From Roseateles saccharophilus (GTDB lineage: Bacteria; Pseudomonadota; Gammaproteobacteria; Burkholderiales; Burkholderiaceae_C): 64,000 bases of DNA. The notes beneath the pieces were generated by a model. That model was not told the origin of the DNA. It ran no database searches and saw nothing but the letters and a program-made list of their open reading frames with translations. Each line of letters begins with the position of its first letter. Position 1 is the first letter of the stretch. The stretch covers positions 1 to 64,000 of the forward strand of contig NZ_SMBU01000011.1 of assembly GCF_004342485.1 (NCBI RefSeq). The letters run 5' to 3'. Positions 7,947-15,990 of the stretch are shown here, one piece after another. The translations under genes and the position numbers were made by a program.

Positions 7947-9725
7947 TCATGCTGCCTCCTTGCGCGAAGCGACATCACGGCTCGCCGCGCCGGCCTTGGC
8001 GGTGACGAGCAGGAACTTCTGCATGTCCCAGGCCCCGGTCGGGCAGCGCTCGGCGCACAGGCCGCAGTGCAGGCAGACGTCCTCGTCCTTGGCCATCACG
8101 CGGCCGGTTTTCAGGCCACCCTCGACGTAGATGTCCTGCATCAGGTTCAAGGCCGGCGCCTTCAGCCGCCCGCGCAGGTCGTCACCGTCCTCGGCGAACG
8201 TGATGCAGTCCATCGGGCAGATGTCCACGCAGGCATCGCACTCGATACAGAGCTTGGGCGCAAACACGGTCTGCACATCGCAGTTCAGGCAGCGCTGGGC
8301 CTCCTTCAAGGCCGTGGCCGCATCGAAGCCCAGTTCCACCTCGACCTTGATGCTGGCCAGGGCCTTCTCGGCGGCGGCCCAGGGCACCTTGCTGCGCAGG
8401 TCCAGGCTCACCGCGTTGTCGTAGCTCCACTCGTGGATGCCCATCTTCTGCGACACGAGGTTAACGTGGGGCGCGGGGCGCTGGCGCACACCCTCGCCAT
8501 GCAGCAGGCGGTCGATGCTGACGGCGGCCTCGTGGCCGTGGGCCACCGCCGTGATGATGTTCTTGGGTCCGAAGGCCGCGTCGCCGCCGAAGAAGACCCG
8601 GTGCAACGTCGACTGGAAGCTCTGCTTGTCCAGCACCGGCAGGCCGTCGTCGCCGAAGGCGATGCCGGCGTCGCGCTCGATCCACGGGAAGGCGTTCTCC
8701 TGGCCGACGGCGATCAGCACCTCGTCGCAGGGGATGACGACCTCCTCGCCACCCTGGGCCTTGCGAAAGCGCATGCCGGTGAGCCGGCCGTCCACATGCT
8801 CGAAGGCCAGCGGCACGTGGAAGTCGAGGATGGGAATGCCCTCGTGCTCGGCGTCTTCCTTTTCCCAGGGCGAGGCCTTCATCTGCGCATAGCCGCTGCG
8901 CACGGCCACCGTCACGCTGCTGGCGCCCAGGCGGCGCGCCGAGCGGCAGCAGTCCATCGCCGTGTTGCCGCCGCCCAGCACGATGACGCGCGGCTGCACC
9001 GCCGTCACATGGCCGAAGCTGACGCTGCTCAGCCAGTCGATGCCGATGTGCACCTGCGCCCGCGTCTCCTCGCGGCCCGGCAGCGCCAGGTCGCGCCCGC
9101 GCGGCGCGCCGCAGCCGACGAAGACGGCGTCATACCCCAAAGCCAGCAGCGCCTTCATCGAGTCCACGCGCTGGCCTGAACGCCAATCGACACCCAGGCC
9201 GAGGATGTAGCCGCATTCCTCGTCGATGACGCGCTCGGGCAGGCGAAAGCGCGGGATCTGCGTGCGGATGAAGCCGCCGGGTTTGGCCTCGCCGTCGAAC
9301 ACCGTGACCGCATAGCCCTCCAGGGCCAGGTCGCGCGCGACGGCCAGCGATGCCGGCCCCGCGCCCACGCAGGCCACGCGCCGGCCGTTCTTGGCGGCGG
9401 GCTTGGGCAGCAGCGCGCGGAACTCGTCTGTCTTGCTGTCGGCGGCAACGCGCTTGAGCCGGCAGATAGCCACCGGCTCCGGCTTGGCCGCCTGCTTCTC
9501 CTCCACCCGGCCGCGCCGGCAGGCCGGCTCGCAAGGGCGGTCGCAGGTGCGGCCCAGCACGCCGGGGAAGACATTGCTGACCCAGTTGACCCAGTAGGCC
9601 TCGTCATGCCGGCCCTGGGCGATGAGCCGGATGTATTCGGGCACCGGCGTATGCGCCGGGCAGGCCCATTGGCAATCGACGACCTTGTGGAAATAGGCCG
9701 GGTCCGAGATGTCGGTCCTCTGCAC
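7947..9725 (-). CDS. FAD-dependent NAD(P)H:ferredoxin-type oxidoreductase with two 4Fe-4S clusters (KorC/GltD-like)
   Basis: 592 residues in three parts: an N-terminal Cys-rich GltD-like domain (CQWACPAHTPVPEYI; CDRPCEPACRRG), a pyridine-nucleotide/FAD module (GAGPASLAVARDLALEGYAV about 120-140; VLGGGNTAMDCCRSARRLGA about 250-270), and a C-terminal bacterial ferredoxin domain with CIECDACVDICP and CLHCGLCAERCP. It should shuttle electrons between NAD(P)H and ferredoxin. It leads the operon with korA and korB. In Thauera aromatica a comparable third subunit is described as linking 2-oxoglutarate:ferredoxin oxidoreductase to NADP(H), which is the role I infer here. It is transcribed divergently from kdsD across a 124-bp gap. 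Confidence 0.88.
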   Translation of the reverse strand: MQRTDISDPAYFHKVVDCQWACPAHTPVPEYIRLIAQGRHDEAYWVNWVSNVFPGVLGRTCDRPCEPACRRGRVEEKQAAKPEPVAICRLKRVAADSKTDEFRALLPKPAAKNGRRVACVGAGPASLAVARDLALEGYAVTVFDGEAKPGGFIRTQIPRFRLPERVIDEECGYILGLGVDWRSGQRVDSMKALLALGYDAVFVGCGAPRGRDLALPGREETRAQVHIGIDWLSSVSFGHVTAVQPRVIVLGGGNTAMDCCRSARRLGASSVTVAVRSGYAQMKASPWEKEDAEHEGIPILDFHVPLAFEHVDGRLTGMRFRKAQGGEEVVIPCDEVLIAVGQENAFPWIERDAGIAFGDDGLPVLDKQSFQSTLHRVFFGGDAAFGPKNIITAVAHGHEAAVSIDRLLHGEGVRQRPAPHVNLVSQKMGIHEWSYDNAVSLDLRSKVPWAAAEKALASIKVEVELGFDAATALKEAQRCLNCDVQTVFAPKLCIECDACVDICPMDCITFAEDGDDLRGRLKAPALNLMQDIYVEGGLKTGRVMAKDEDVCLHCGLCAERCPTGAWDMQKFLLVTAKAGAASRDVASRKEAA

Positions 9726-9849
9726 GGTGTCTCCTCCGTGGTGCGCCTGGCCCGTGGCCGGCGCTGATGTCGGGCCAGTCTAGGCCGACAACCCCTCGCA
9801 CGGCTCTGTGGAAACCCTCTGCGCGGGGGGCTTTGTCTACACTGGCTTC

Positions 9850-10836
9850 ATGTCTTCCGATTCCTCCGCCGCCGCGCGCGCGATCGCGATGGGCCGCGCG
9901 GCCCTCGAGGTCGAGGCGCGTGCGCTGACCGAACTCGCGCCGCGCCTGGGGCCGGCCTTCTCGAATGCCGTCCAGACCGTGCTGGCCTGCCGTGGCCGCG
10001 TGGCCGTCATGGGCATGGGCAAGAGCGGCCATGTCGGCCGCAAGATCGCCGCCACGCTGGCCTCCACGGGCACGCCGGCCCTGTTCGTCCACCCGGCCGA
10101 AGCCGCCCACGGCGACCTCGGCATGGTCACGCTGGGCGACGTCGTGCTGGCCCTGTCCAACTCCGGCGAGAGCGACGAGCTCAATGCCATCCTGCCGGTG
10201 CTCAGGCGCCTGGGCGTACCCGTCATCGCGATGACCGGCCGTGCCGAGTCCAGCCTGGCGGCCCATGCCGACGTGGTGCTGGACAGCGGCGTCGCCGAGG
10301 AAGCCTGCCCGCTGCAGCTGGCGCCCACCGCCAGTACGACGGCCCAGATGGCCCTGGGCGACGCGCTGGCCGTGGCCCTGCTCGACGCGCGCGGCTTCAA
10401 GGCCGAGGACTTCGCCCGCTCCCACCCCGGCGGCGCGCTGGGCCGCAAGCTGCTGACCCATGTGCGCGACCTGATGCGCAGCGGCGACGCCCTGCCCCGA
10501 GTGGCGGCCGACACGCCCTTCACCGAGCTGATGCGCGAGATGAGCGCCAAGGCCCTGGGCGTGGCCGTGATCGTCGATGCCGACGACCGCGTGCAGGGCA
10601 TCTTCACCGACGGCGACCTGCGCCGCCTCGTCGAGCAGGGCCGCGACCTGCGCGCGCTGACGGCCGCCGAGGTCGCCCATCCCAGGCCGCGCACCGTCGG
10701 CGCCGACGCGCTGGCCGTGGATGCCGCCGACCTGATGGAAGCCGCCCGCATCACCGTCGTCCTCGTCGTGGATGCCGAACAGCGCCTGCTCGGCGCCATC
10801 AGCATCAACGACCTGATGCGCGCGAAGGTGATCTGA
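9850..10836 (+). CDS. kdsD: Arabinose-5-phosphate isomerase
   Basis: 328 residues, the usual KdsD/KpsF length. It converts D-ribulose 5-phosphate to D-arabinose 5-phosphate, the first step of KDO synthesis for lipopolysaccharide. The SIS domain (about 35-180) has MGMGKSGHVGRKIAATLAST and SNSGESDELNAILPVL; two CBS repeats (about 205-265 and 275-325) follow, with AISINDLMRAKVI at the end. The ATG at 9850 gives the standard family length. The stop overlaps the kdsC start (TGATG), and kdsD-kdsC-lptC is the conserved proteobacterial order. Confidence 0.96.
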   Translation: MSSDSSAAARAIAMGRAALEVEARALTELAPRLGPAFSNAVQTVLACRGRVAVMGMGKSGHVGRKIAATLASTGTPALFVHPAEAAHGDLGMVTLGDVVLALSNSGESDELNAILPVLRRLGVPVIAMTGRAESSLAAHADVVLDSGVAEEACPLQLAPTASTTAQMALGDALAVALLDARGFKAEDFARSHPGGALGRKLLTHVRDLMRSGDALPRVAADTPFTELMREMSAKALGVAVIVDADDRVQGIFTDGDLRRLVEQGRDLRALTAAEVAHPRPRTVGADALAVDAADLMEAARITVVLVVDAEQRLLGAISINDLMRAKVI

Positions 10837-11414
10837 TGGCCGCGCTCCGCTTCCCGCCCGAGCTGCTGGTCAAGGCCCAGGGCCAGGGCCTGTGCATCAA
10901 GCTCGCGATCTTCGACGTCGATGGCGTGCTGACCGACGGCCGCATCTACATCGGCGAGGGCGGCGAGGTCTTCAAGGCCTTCGCGACGCTGGACGGCCAT
11001 GGCCTGAAGATGCTGCAGCAGGCCGGCATCACGCCGGTCGTCATCACCGGCCGCGACAGCCTGGCCGTGCGCCGCCGCGTCGCCGACCTGGGCCTGGCCC
11101 ATGCCGTCTATGGCGCGCGCGACAAGCTCGCCGCCGCCGAGCCGCTGCTGGCTCGGTTGGGCGTGGCCTGGGGCGAGGTCGCCGCGATGGGCGACGACTG
11201 GCCCGACCTGCCCCTGCTCAGCCGCGCCGGCTTCGCCTGCGCGCCGCCGGGGGCGCACGCCGAGGTGCTGGCCCTGGCCCACCATGTCACGCACGCCCCG
11301 GCCGGCTTCGGCGCCGCGCGCGAATGCTGCGACCTGCTGCTGATGGCCGGCGGCCATTACGAGCGCCTGCTGCAGGCCCACCACGACACGCTGGACGGCG
11401 GAGCCACAACATGA
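10836..11414 (+). CDS. kdsC: 3-deoxy-D-manno-octulosonate 8-phosphate phosphatase
   Basis: 192 residues of the capless HAD type that forms tetramers. The catalytic loop FDVDGVLTDGRIYIGEGG is near residue 25; ITGRDS near residue 70 carries the motif II Ser/Thr region; and GDDWPDLPLLSRAGFACAPP (about 125-145) is motif IV with the Mg-binding Asp pair. It removes phosphate from KDO 8-phosphate in the cytoplasm. The gene overlaps kdsD upstream and lptC downstream (ATGA), so all three are probably translated in a coupled manner. Confidence 0.96.
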   Translation: MAALRFPPELLVKAQGQGLCIKLAIFDVDGVLTDGRIYIGEGGEVFKAFATLDGHGLKMLQQAGITPVVITGRDSLAVRRRVADLGLAHAVYGARDKLAAAEPLLARLGVAWGEVAAMGDDWPDLPLLSRAGFACAPPGAHAEVLALAHHVTHAPAGFGAARECCDLLLMAGGHYERLLQAHHDTLDGGATT

Positions 11415-12070
11415 CTGCAGCGACGCTGCCGCCGCCTGCGCCGCGCCGGCGCAAGGAGCAGCCCTGGCTGTGGCAGGCCCAGGGCCTGCTGTCGAGCTAC
11501 CTGCCGCTGCTGCTGATGGCCTTCCTGGCCAGCGGCACCTGGTGGCTGGTGAAGAACACGCCGCTGGTGGAGGCGCCGGCCGAGCAGGCGGCGCCGCGCC
11601 ACGAGGCCGACTACCGCATGACGAACTTCGAGATCCAGCGCATCGGCGCCGACGGCCGGCTGCGCGTGCAGATCGCCGGCGCCGAGCTGCGCCACTACCC
11701 CGACACCGACACCGTCGAGATCGACCAGGTGCGCGTGCGCGCCATCGCGCCCGACGGCAGCCTCGCCATCGCCGAGGCCAGGCGCGCCCTCAGCAACGGC
11801 GACGGCAGCGACATGCAGCTGCTCGGCGACGTGCATCTGCGCCGCCTGCCCGCCGGTGCCGGCGAGGACGCCCCGGCCCAGCTCGACGTGCGCGGCGAGT
11901 TCCTGCAGGCTCTGTCCGACACCGAGATCCTGCGCTCCCACCTGCCCGTCACCATCCGCCAGGGCGGCTCGACGCTGGAAACGCAGAACTTCGAGTACCG
12001 CCACCTGACCGGCCAGCTCGGCTTCACCGGCAAGGCCCAAGGCCAGATCGAGAACCGGACTGCAAGATGA
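11411..12070 (+). CDS. lptC: LPS export ABC transporter periplasmic protein LptC
   Basis: 219 residues: a single membrane helix near the N-terminus (about 25-48, LLSSYLPLLLMAFLASGTWWL) and a periplasmic beta-jellyroll rich in alternating strands (ADYRMTNFEIQRIGADGRLR). It bridges the LptB2FG transporter and LptA in LPS transport. The first 20 residues are proline- and arginine-rich and cytoplasmic. The ATG at 11411 overlaps the kdsC stop. The expected next genes lptA, lptB and rpoN are absent; a short-chain dehydrogenase overlaps its end instead. Confidence 0.9.
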   Translation: MTAATLPPPAPRRRKEQPWLWQAQGLLSSYLPLLLMAFLASGTWWLVKNTPLVEAPAEQAAPRHEADYRMTNFEIQRIGADGRLRVQIAGAELRHYPDTDTVEIDQVRVRAIAPDGSLAIAEARRALSNGDGSDMQLLGDVHLRRLPAGAGEDAPAQLDVRGEFLQALSDTEILRSHLPVTIRQGGSTLETQNFEYRHLTGQLGFTGKAQGQIENRTAR

Positions 12071-12843
12071 CGACGGAACTGGTGTTCATCACGGGCGCGT
12101 CCAGTGGCATCGGCCAGGCGCTGGCGCTGCGCTACTACCAGGATGGCGCGCGGCTCGCCCTCGTCGCGCGGCGCACCGCCGAGGTCGAGCGCTGGGCCGC
12201 CGAGCAGCGGCTCGACGCCGCCCGCTTCAAGGTCTACGGCGCCGACGTGGCCGACCTCGACGCGATGGCCCGCATCGGCCACGAATGCATCGCGGCTCAG
12301 GGCCTGCCTGACGTCGTCATCGCCAACGCCGGCATCAGCGTCGGCATGGACACCGCCCATTTCGACGACCTCGATGTGATGCGCCGCGTCTTCGCGACCA
12401 ACAACGTCGGCCTGGCCGCCACCTTCCATCCCTTCGTCGCGGCGATGAACGAGCGCGGCTCGGGCACGCTGGTCGGCATCGCCAGCGTCTCCGCCATCCG
12501 CGGCCTGCCGGGCCACGGCGCCTATTGCGCGAGCAAGGCCGCCGTCGTCGCCTACTGCGAGAGCCTGCGCGGCGAATGCCGGCCCTTCGGCGTGCGCGTC
12601 GTGACGCTGTTGCCCGGCTATATCGACACGCCGCTGACGCGCGGCAACCGCTACGGCATGCCCTTCCTGATGCGGGCCGAGGACTTCGCCGACCGGGCCG
12701 TGCGCGCCATCCGCGCCCAGGTCAGCTACCGCGTCATTCCGTGGCAGATGGGCGTGCTGGCCAAGCTGCTGCGCCTGCTGCCCAACTGGCTCTACGACCG
12801 CGCACTGGGCAGCCGGCCGCGCAAGCGGCGCGCGAGCGAATAG
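12067..12843 (+). CDS. SDR-family oxidoreductase
   Basis: 258 residues, classical short-chain dehydrogenase. The cofactor loop TGASSGIGQALALRYYQDGA is at about 9-28, the NAG motif at IANAGIS (about 89-95), catalytic Ser in IASVSAIRG and the catalytic pair in YCASK (about 155-159). The lysine- and arginine-rich C-terminus (RPRKRRASE) is unusual and may act at a membrane or in association with RNA or LPS. It overlaps lptC by ATGA, so it is expressed with the LPS genes although it is not a known LPS-transport member. The substrate is unknown. A convergent terminator follows. Confidence 0.88.
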   Translation: MTTELVFITGASSGIGQALALRYYQDGARLALVARRTAEVERWAAEQRLDAARFKVYGADVADLDAMARIGHECIAAQGLPDVVIANAGISVGMDTAHFDDLDVMRRVFATNNVGLAATFHPFVAAMNERGSGTLVGIASVSAIRGLPGHGAYCASKAAVVAYCESLRGECRPFGVRVVTLLPGYIDTPLTRGNRYGMPFLMRAEDFADRAVRAIRAQVSYRVIPWQMGVLAKLLRLLPNWLYDRALGSRPRKRRASE

Positions 12844-12860
12844 CCGCGCGCAAAAAGCAC

Positions 12861-12880
12861 AAGGCGCCCGAAGGCGCCTT
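12861..12880 (-). terminator. Rho-independent terminator of the RRM gene
   Basis: Read leftward: an 8-bp stem AAGGCGCC / GGCGCCTT closed by a TTCG tetraloop, then GTGCTTTTT. It ends the leftward glycine-rich RNA-binding protein transcript, 28 bp beyond its stop. The rightward reading has no T tract, although the hairpin could still slow read-through from the SDR gene. Confidence 0.85.
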
Positions 12881-12907
12881 GTTGCTCAGTCTGCGACTGG
12901 GGTCGGA

Positions 12908-13423
12908 TCAGTAGCCGCCACCGCCGTAGCCGCCGCCACCCGAGCGGCCACCGCCGCCGTAGCCGCCACCACCGCCGCCCGAACGGCCACCGCCGCCATA
13001 GCCGCCGCCACCACCGCCGTAGCCGCCGCCGCCCGAGCGGCCACCGCCGCCGTAGCCGCCGCCACCACCGCCGTAGCCGCCGCCACCCGAGCGGCCACCG
13101 CCGCCGTAGCCGCCGCCGCCGCCGAAGCCGCCGCCGCCCGAACGGCCGCCGCCGCCGAAGCCGCCCGGACGCTCTTCACGAGGACGAGCCTCGTTGACGA
13201 CGATGGCGCGGCCTTCCAGGGCCTGGCCGTTCATGCCGTTGATGGCGGCTTGCGCCTCCGCATCGGAGCCCATTTCGACGAAGCCGAAACCCTTGGAGCG
13301 ACCGGTTTCACGATCCATCATGACCTTTGCGGAGGTCACGGTACCGAACTGACCGAATGCCTCTTGCAGCGATTCGTCACGCACGCTGTAGGCCAGATTG
13401 CCCACATAAAGCTTGTTTCCCAT
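12908..13423 (-). CDS. Glycine-rich RRM RNA-binding protein
   Basis: 171 residues. One RNA-recognition motif (about 3-80) shows RNP2 LYVGNL and RNP1 KGFGFVEM with the aromatic residues that stack on RNA. It is followed by an Arg-Glu-Arg linker and a low-complexity tail of GGGGYGGGGRSGGGG units (about 88-171). This is the cyanobacterial/betaproteobacterial RRM type, resembling plant glycine-rich cold-response proteins and likely an RNA chaperone. GFG/YGG-rich tails can self-associate. A 223-bp leader region precedes it, longer than most here, consistent with post-transcriptional control as in cold-shock genes. The repeats in the DNA are coding, not CRISPR. Confidence 0.93.
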   Translation of the reverse strand: MGNKLYVGNLAYSVRDESLQEAFGQFGTVTSAKVMMDRETGRSKGFGFVEMGSDAEAQAAINGMNGQALEGRAIVVNEARPREERPGGFGGGGRSGGGGFGGGGGYGGGGRSGGGGYGGGGGGYGGGGRSGGGGYGGGGGGYGGGGRSGGGGGGYGGGGRSGGGGYGGGGY

Positions 13424-13646
13424 GGGGAAGCCCTTCTCTTCTCAAAACCAAAAAACCATGTGGAGCTTCAACCCATCGTGAACCATTCAAGCGAAGGTGC
13501 GGCGTCCAGACACAGGCAATTGATTATGGTGGCGGGGTCATGGATTGCGGAACGGCACTCCTGCAAGTGTTGTTTTTCAGAGCTAGCACAAACCCTCGCG
13601 GAACCGGGCCCTCATGTTTCCGTCATCGATACCATCGCGCCAAACC

Positions 13647-14546
13647 ATGACGCCCCCCCTGCTTTCCGCCCTCGCCCGCGTGCTCGCCAGCATCGACGCC
13701 CCCCGCAATCTGCGCGCGCTCTACGGCCTGCTGACCGGTTTCTGCATCGCCGGCCTGCTGCTGGCCATGGCGCGCTCCGCGCTGCTGCGCGACCAGGCCC
13801 TGCTTAGCGCGCTGTGGCTGGGCCTGGGCCTGGCCGTCGCCTTTTTCGGCGTCAATGCCACGGGCCTGATGCTGATGGACCAGGCCCGCGGCCTGCCCGT
13901 GCGCGACCCACAGGACGCCTTCGCCGACGCGCTGCGCTGCGCCCACCGCCTGCTGCTGGCCCTGCTGGCCTGTGTGGCGCTGGCCGCCCTGGTGCTGCTG
14001 CTGCTGGCCGCCCTGCTGTGGGCGACCCGGCTGCCCGGGGTCGGCGCGCCGCTGCTGGCCGTCGTGCTGCCGGCGGGCGTGCTGGTGCTGGGCGGCATCA
14101 GCTTCGTCCTCGTCGTGCCGGTCGGGCCGCTGGCCGGGCCGGCCGTCTGGGCCGGCGCGCACGCGCCCGGCGTGCTGCGCTTCATGCGCCAGCGGCTGCG
14201 CCAGGGCCTGCCCGAGACGGCGCTGCTGATGGCGGCGGTCTACCTGCTCGCGGCGCTTGCGACGGCGGCGGTCAGCTTCGTCGTCGTCAGCGGCAGCCAG
14301 CTGCTGGCGGGCCTGGCCATCCTGGGCGCGGGCGTCGAGCTGCCGGCCCGGCAGCTGCTGGCCGGCGTGATGGGCCTGGGCCCCCGCAGCCTGGGGGCCA
14401 GCGGGATGCCGCTGGAGGGCGGCAACCTCGGCCTGACGGCGCTGATCGGCGGCGGCGTGGTATTCGCGCTGGCCCTGGTGCTGCCGACCCTGGTCTGGCT
14501 GCGCGGCTGCTGCGCGGTCTACCTGGCGCTGACCGAAGACGAATGA
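13647..14546 (+). CDS. Polytopic membrane protein of unknown function
   Basis: 299 residues with about six to seven strongly hydrophobic segments (for example LLTGFCIAGLLLAMARSALL, ALVLLLLAALLWATRLPGVG, GGVVFALALVLPTLVWL). I do not recognise a family. The ATG at 13647 is chosen over one at 13614 because it starts right before an amphipathic segment and lies in a normal position; neither has a strong ribosome-binding site. The stop overlaps the start of the BtuF-like gene, so the pair is co-translated, which hints at a shared role, perhaps at the inner membrane. Confidence 0.7.
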   Translation: MTPPLLSALARVLASIDAPRNLRALYGLLTGFCIAGLLLAMARSALLRDQALLSALWLGLGLAVAFFGVNATGLMLMDQARGLPVRDPQDAFADALRCAHRLLLALLACVALAALVLLLLAALLWATRLPGVGAPLLAVVLPAGVLVLGGISFVLVVPVGPLAGPAVWAGAHAPGVLRFMRQRLRQGLPETALLMAAVYLLAALATAAVSFVVVSGSQLLAGLAILGAGVELPARQLLAGVMGLGPRSLGASGMPLEGGNLGLTALIGGGVVFALALVLPTLVWLRGCCAVYLALTEDE

Positions 14547-15316
14547 CCCAGCTCCGGATCGCGTCCCTCGTGCCCAGCGCCACCGAAACGCTGGTGGCTC
14601 TGGGCCTGGCCCCCTGCCTCGTCGCGCGCACGGGCTTCTGCATCCATCCGGCCGACGCGCTGAAGACCGTGCCCAAGGTCGGCGGCACCAAGGACGTCAA
14701 CCTCGCCAAGCTGGAGAAGCTCGCGCCGACCCACGTCGTCGTCAACGTGGACGAGAACCGCCGCGAGACGGCCGAGGCGCTGCGGGAATTCGTGCCCCAT
14801 GTCATCGTGACCCACCCGAGCCGCCCCGAGGACAACCTGGCGCTGTTCGAGCAGCTGCGCGCCGCCTTCGCCGACCAGCCGGGCGTGAACGAACGCGCGG
14901 CGGCGCTGTCGGCCGAGTTCTCCGCCGCGCTGGCCCGCTGCCGCGCGCAGGCCCGCCCCGGCGCGAACGTGCTCTACCTGATCTGGCGCGAACCCTGGAT
15001 GACCGTGGCGCGCGACACCTACATCTCCACGCTGCTCGCCGAAGCCGGCTGGCGCAGCTGGCCCGCCGTGCTCGGCGGCGAGCACGGCGCCGGCCGCTAC
15101 CCGGCGCTCGCCGGCGACGAAGCCTGGCTTCGCCACATCGACCGCGTGCTGCTCAGCTCCGAGCCCTATCGCTTCGGTCCCGAGCACCTCGCCGAGGCGC
15201 AGGCCCTGTGCCCGCAGGCCCGGGTGCAGCTGGTCGACGGCGAACTGCTGAGCTGGTGGGGGGCGCGCGGCGCGGCGGGGCTGGACTATCTGGGCACGCT
15301 GAGCGATCCACGCTGA
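14543..15316 (+). CDS. Helical-backbone metal-receptor protein, BtuF/cobalamin-binding-like, without signal peptide
   Basis: 257 residues. It opens directly with RIASLVPSATETLVALGLA, the start of the BtuF/FepB-type class III substrate-binding fold, and contains THVVVNVDENRRETAEALRE and the DTYISTLLAEAGW segment typical of the cobalamin-binding subgroup. No signal peptide or lipobox precedes it, so this copy should be cytoplasmic, unlike true BtuF. Cytoplasmic members are common in Proteobacteria as stand-alone genes with an unclear role. It overlaps the upstream membrane protein by four bases. No permease or ATPase is nearby. Confidence 0.8.
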   Translation: MTQLRIASLVPSATETLVALGLAPCLVARTGFCIHPADALKTVPKVGGTKDVNLAKLEKLAPTHVVVNVDENRRETAEALREFVPHVIVTHPSRPEDNLALFEQLRAAFADQPGVNERAAALSAEFSAALARCRAQARPGANVLYLIWREPWMTVARDTYISTLLAEAGWRSWPAVLGGEHGAGRYPALAGDEAWLRHIDRVLLSSEPYRFGPEHLAEAQALCPQARVQLVDGELLSWWGARGAAGLDYLGTLSDPR

Positions 15317-15344
15317 GCCCGGCGGACGGCCACAATCCGCCACC

Positions 15345-15986
15345 ATGGACATCTACAAGCCCCTCGTTGCTCTGCTGGCCATCGTCAACCCGGTCGGCGT
15401 GGTGCCCTTCTTCATCCACTTCACGAGCAGCTTCACGCGCACGCAGCGGCGCAACACGATGATCGTCAGCGCCAGCACGGCCGGCATCGTCATCGCGATG
15501 AGTGCGCTGTTCGGCCTGAAGATCATCGAGTTCTTCGGCATCTCTCTGGCCAGCTTCCAGGTCGGCGGCGGCTGCCTGCTCTTGATCAGCTCGCTGCAGA
15601 TGCTCAACGCCCAGCCGGCCGAGGCGCGCAAGGAGGACGTTTCAGAGGGCTCCAGCAAGGTCGACGCGGGTGCCAGCATCGCCGTCGTGCCGCTGGCCAT
15701 CCCGCTGCTGACCGGGCCGGCCACCATCTCCACCATGGTCATCTACGCCGACAAGACGCGGCACTGGTGGGAGCTGGCCGTGCTGTGCGGCTACGGCGTC
15801 GTCGTCTCGGCCGTGACCTTCCTGACCTTCTCGGCCAGCAGCAAGATCGCCAAGGTGCTGGGCCAGACCGGCATCAACATCATGACGCGGCTGATGGGCC
15901 TGATCCTCGCGGCCCTGGCCGTGGAGCTGCTGAGCGACGGCCTCATCAAGCTGTTCCCGGTGCTGGCCGCGCGCTCCATCAGCTGA
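15345..15986 (+). CDS. MarC/YchE family inner-membrane protein
   Basis: 213 residues with six membrane helices, the MarC family size. The opening YKPLVALLAIVNPVGVVPFF is diagnostic, and the central AIPLLTGPATISTMVIY is the second repeat of the same NPxG/GP motif, reflecting the internal duplication. MarC proteins were once linked to antibiotic resistance but have no established transport substrate; some annotations call them amino-acid transporters. The gene is 28 bp downstream of the BtuF-like gene and 4 bp upstream of the flavin oxidoreductase. Confidence 0.9.
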   Translation: MDIYKPLVALLAIVNPVGVVPFFIHFTSSFTRTQRRNTMIVSASTAGIVIAMSALFGLKIIEFFGISLASFQVGGGCLLLISSLQMLNAQPAEARKEDVSEGSSKVDAGASIAVVPLAIPLLTGPATISTMVIYADKTRHWWELAVLCGYGVVVSAVTFLTFSASSKIAKVLGQTGINIMTRLMGLILAALAVELLSDGLIKLFPVLAARSIS

Positions 15987-15990
15987 CGCC

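Noticed and set aside
7865-7978. A longer korA start with 38 extra residues
   Set aside because: The extension overlaps the upstream gene, lacks a ribosome-binding site and adds no domain.
12908-13170. Short regular repeats that could suggest a CRISPR or satellite array
   Set aside because: They are codons of the glycine-rich tail of the RRM protein, in frame and without unique spacers.
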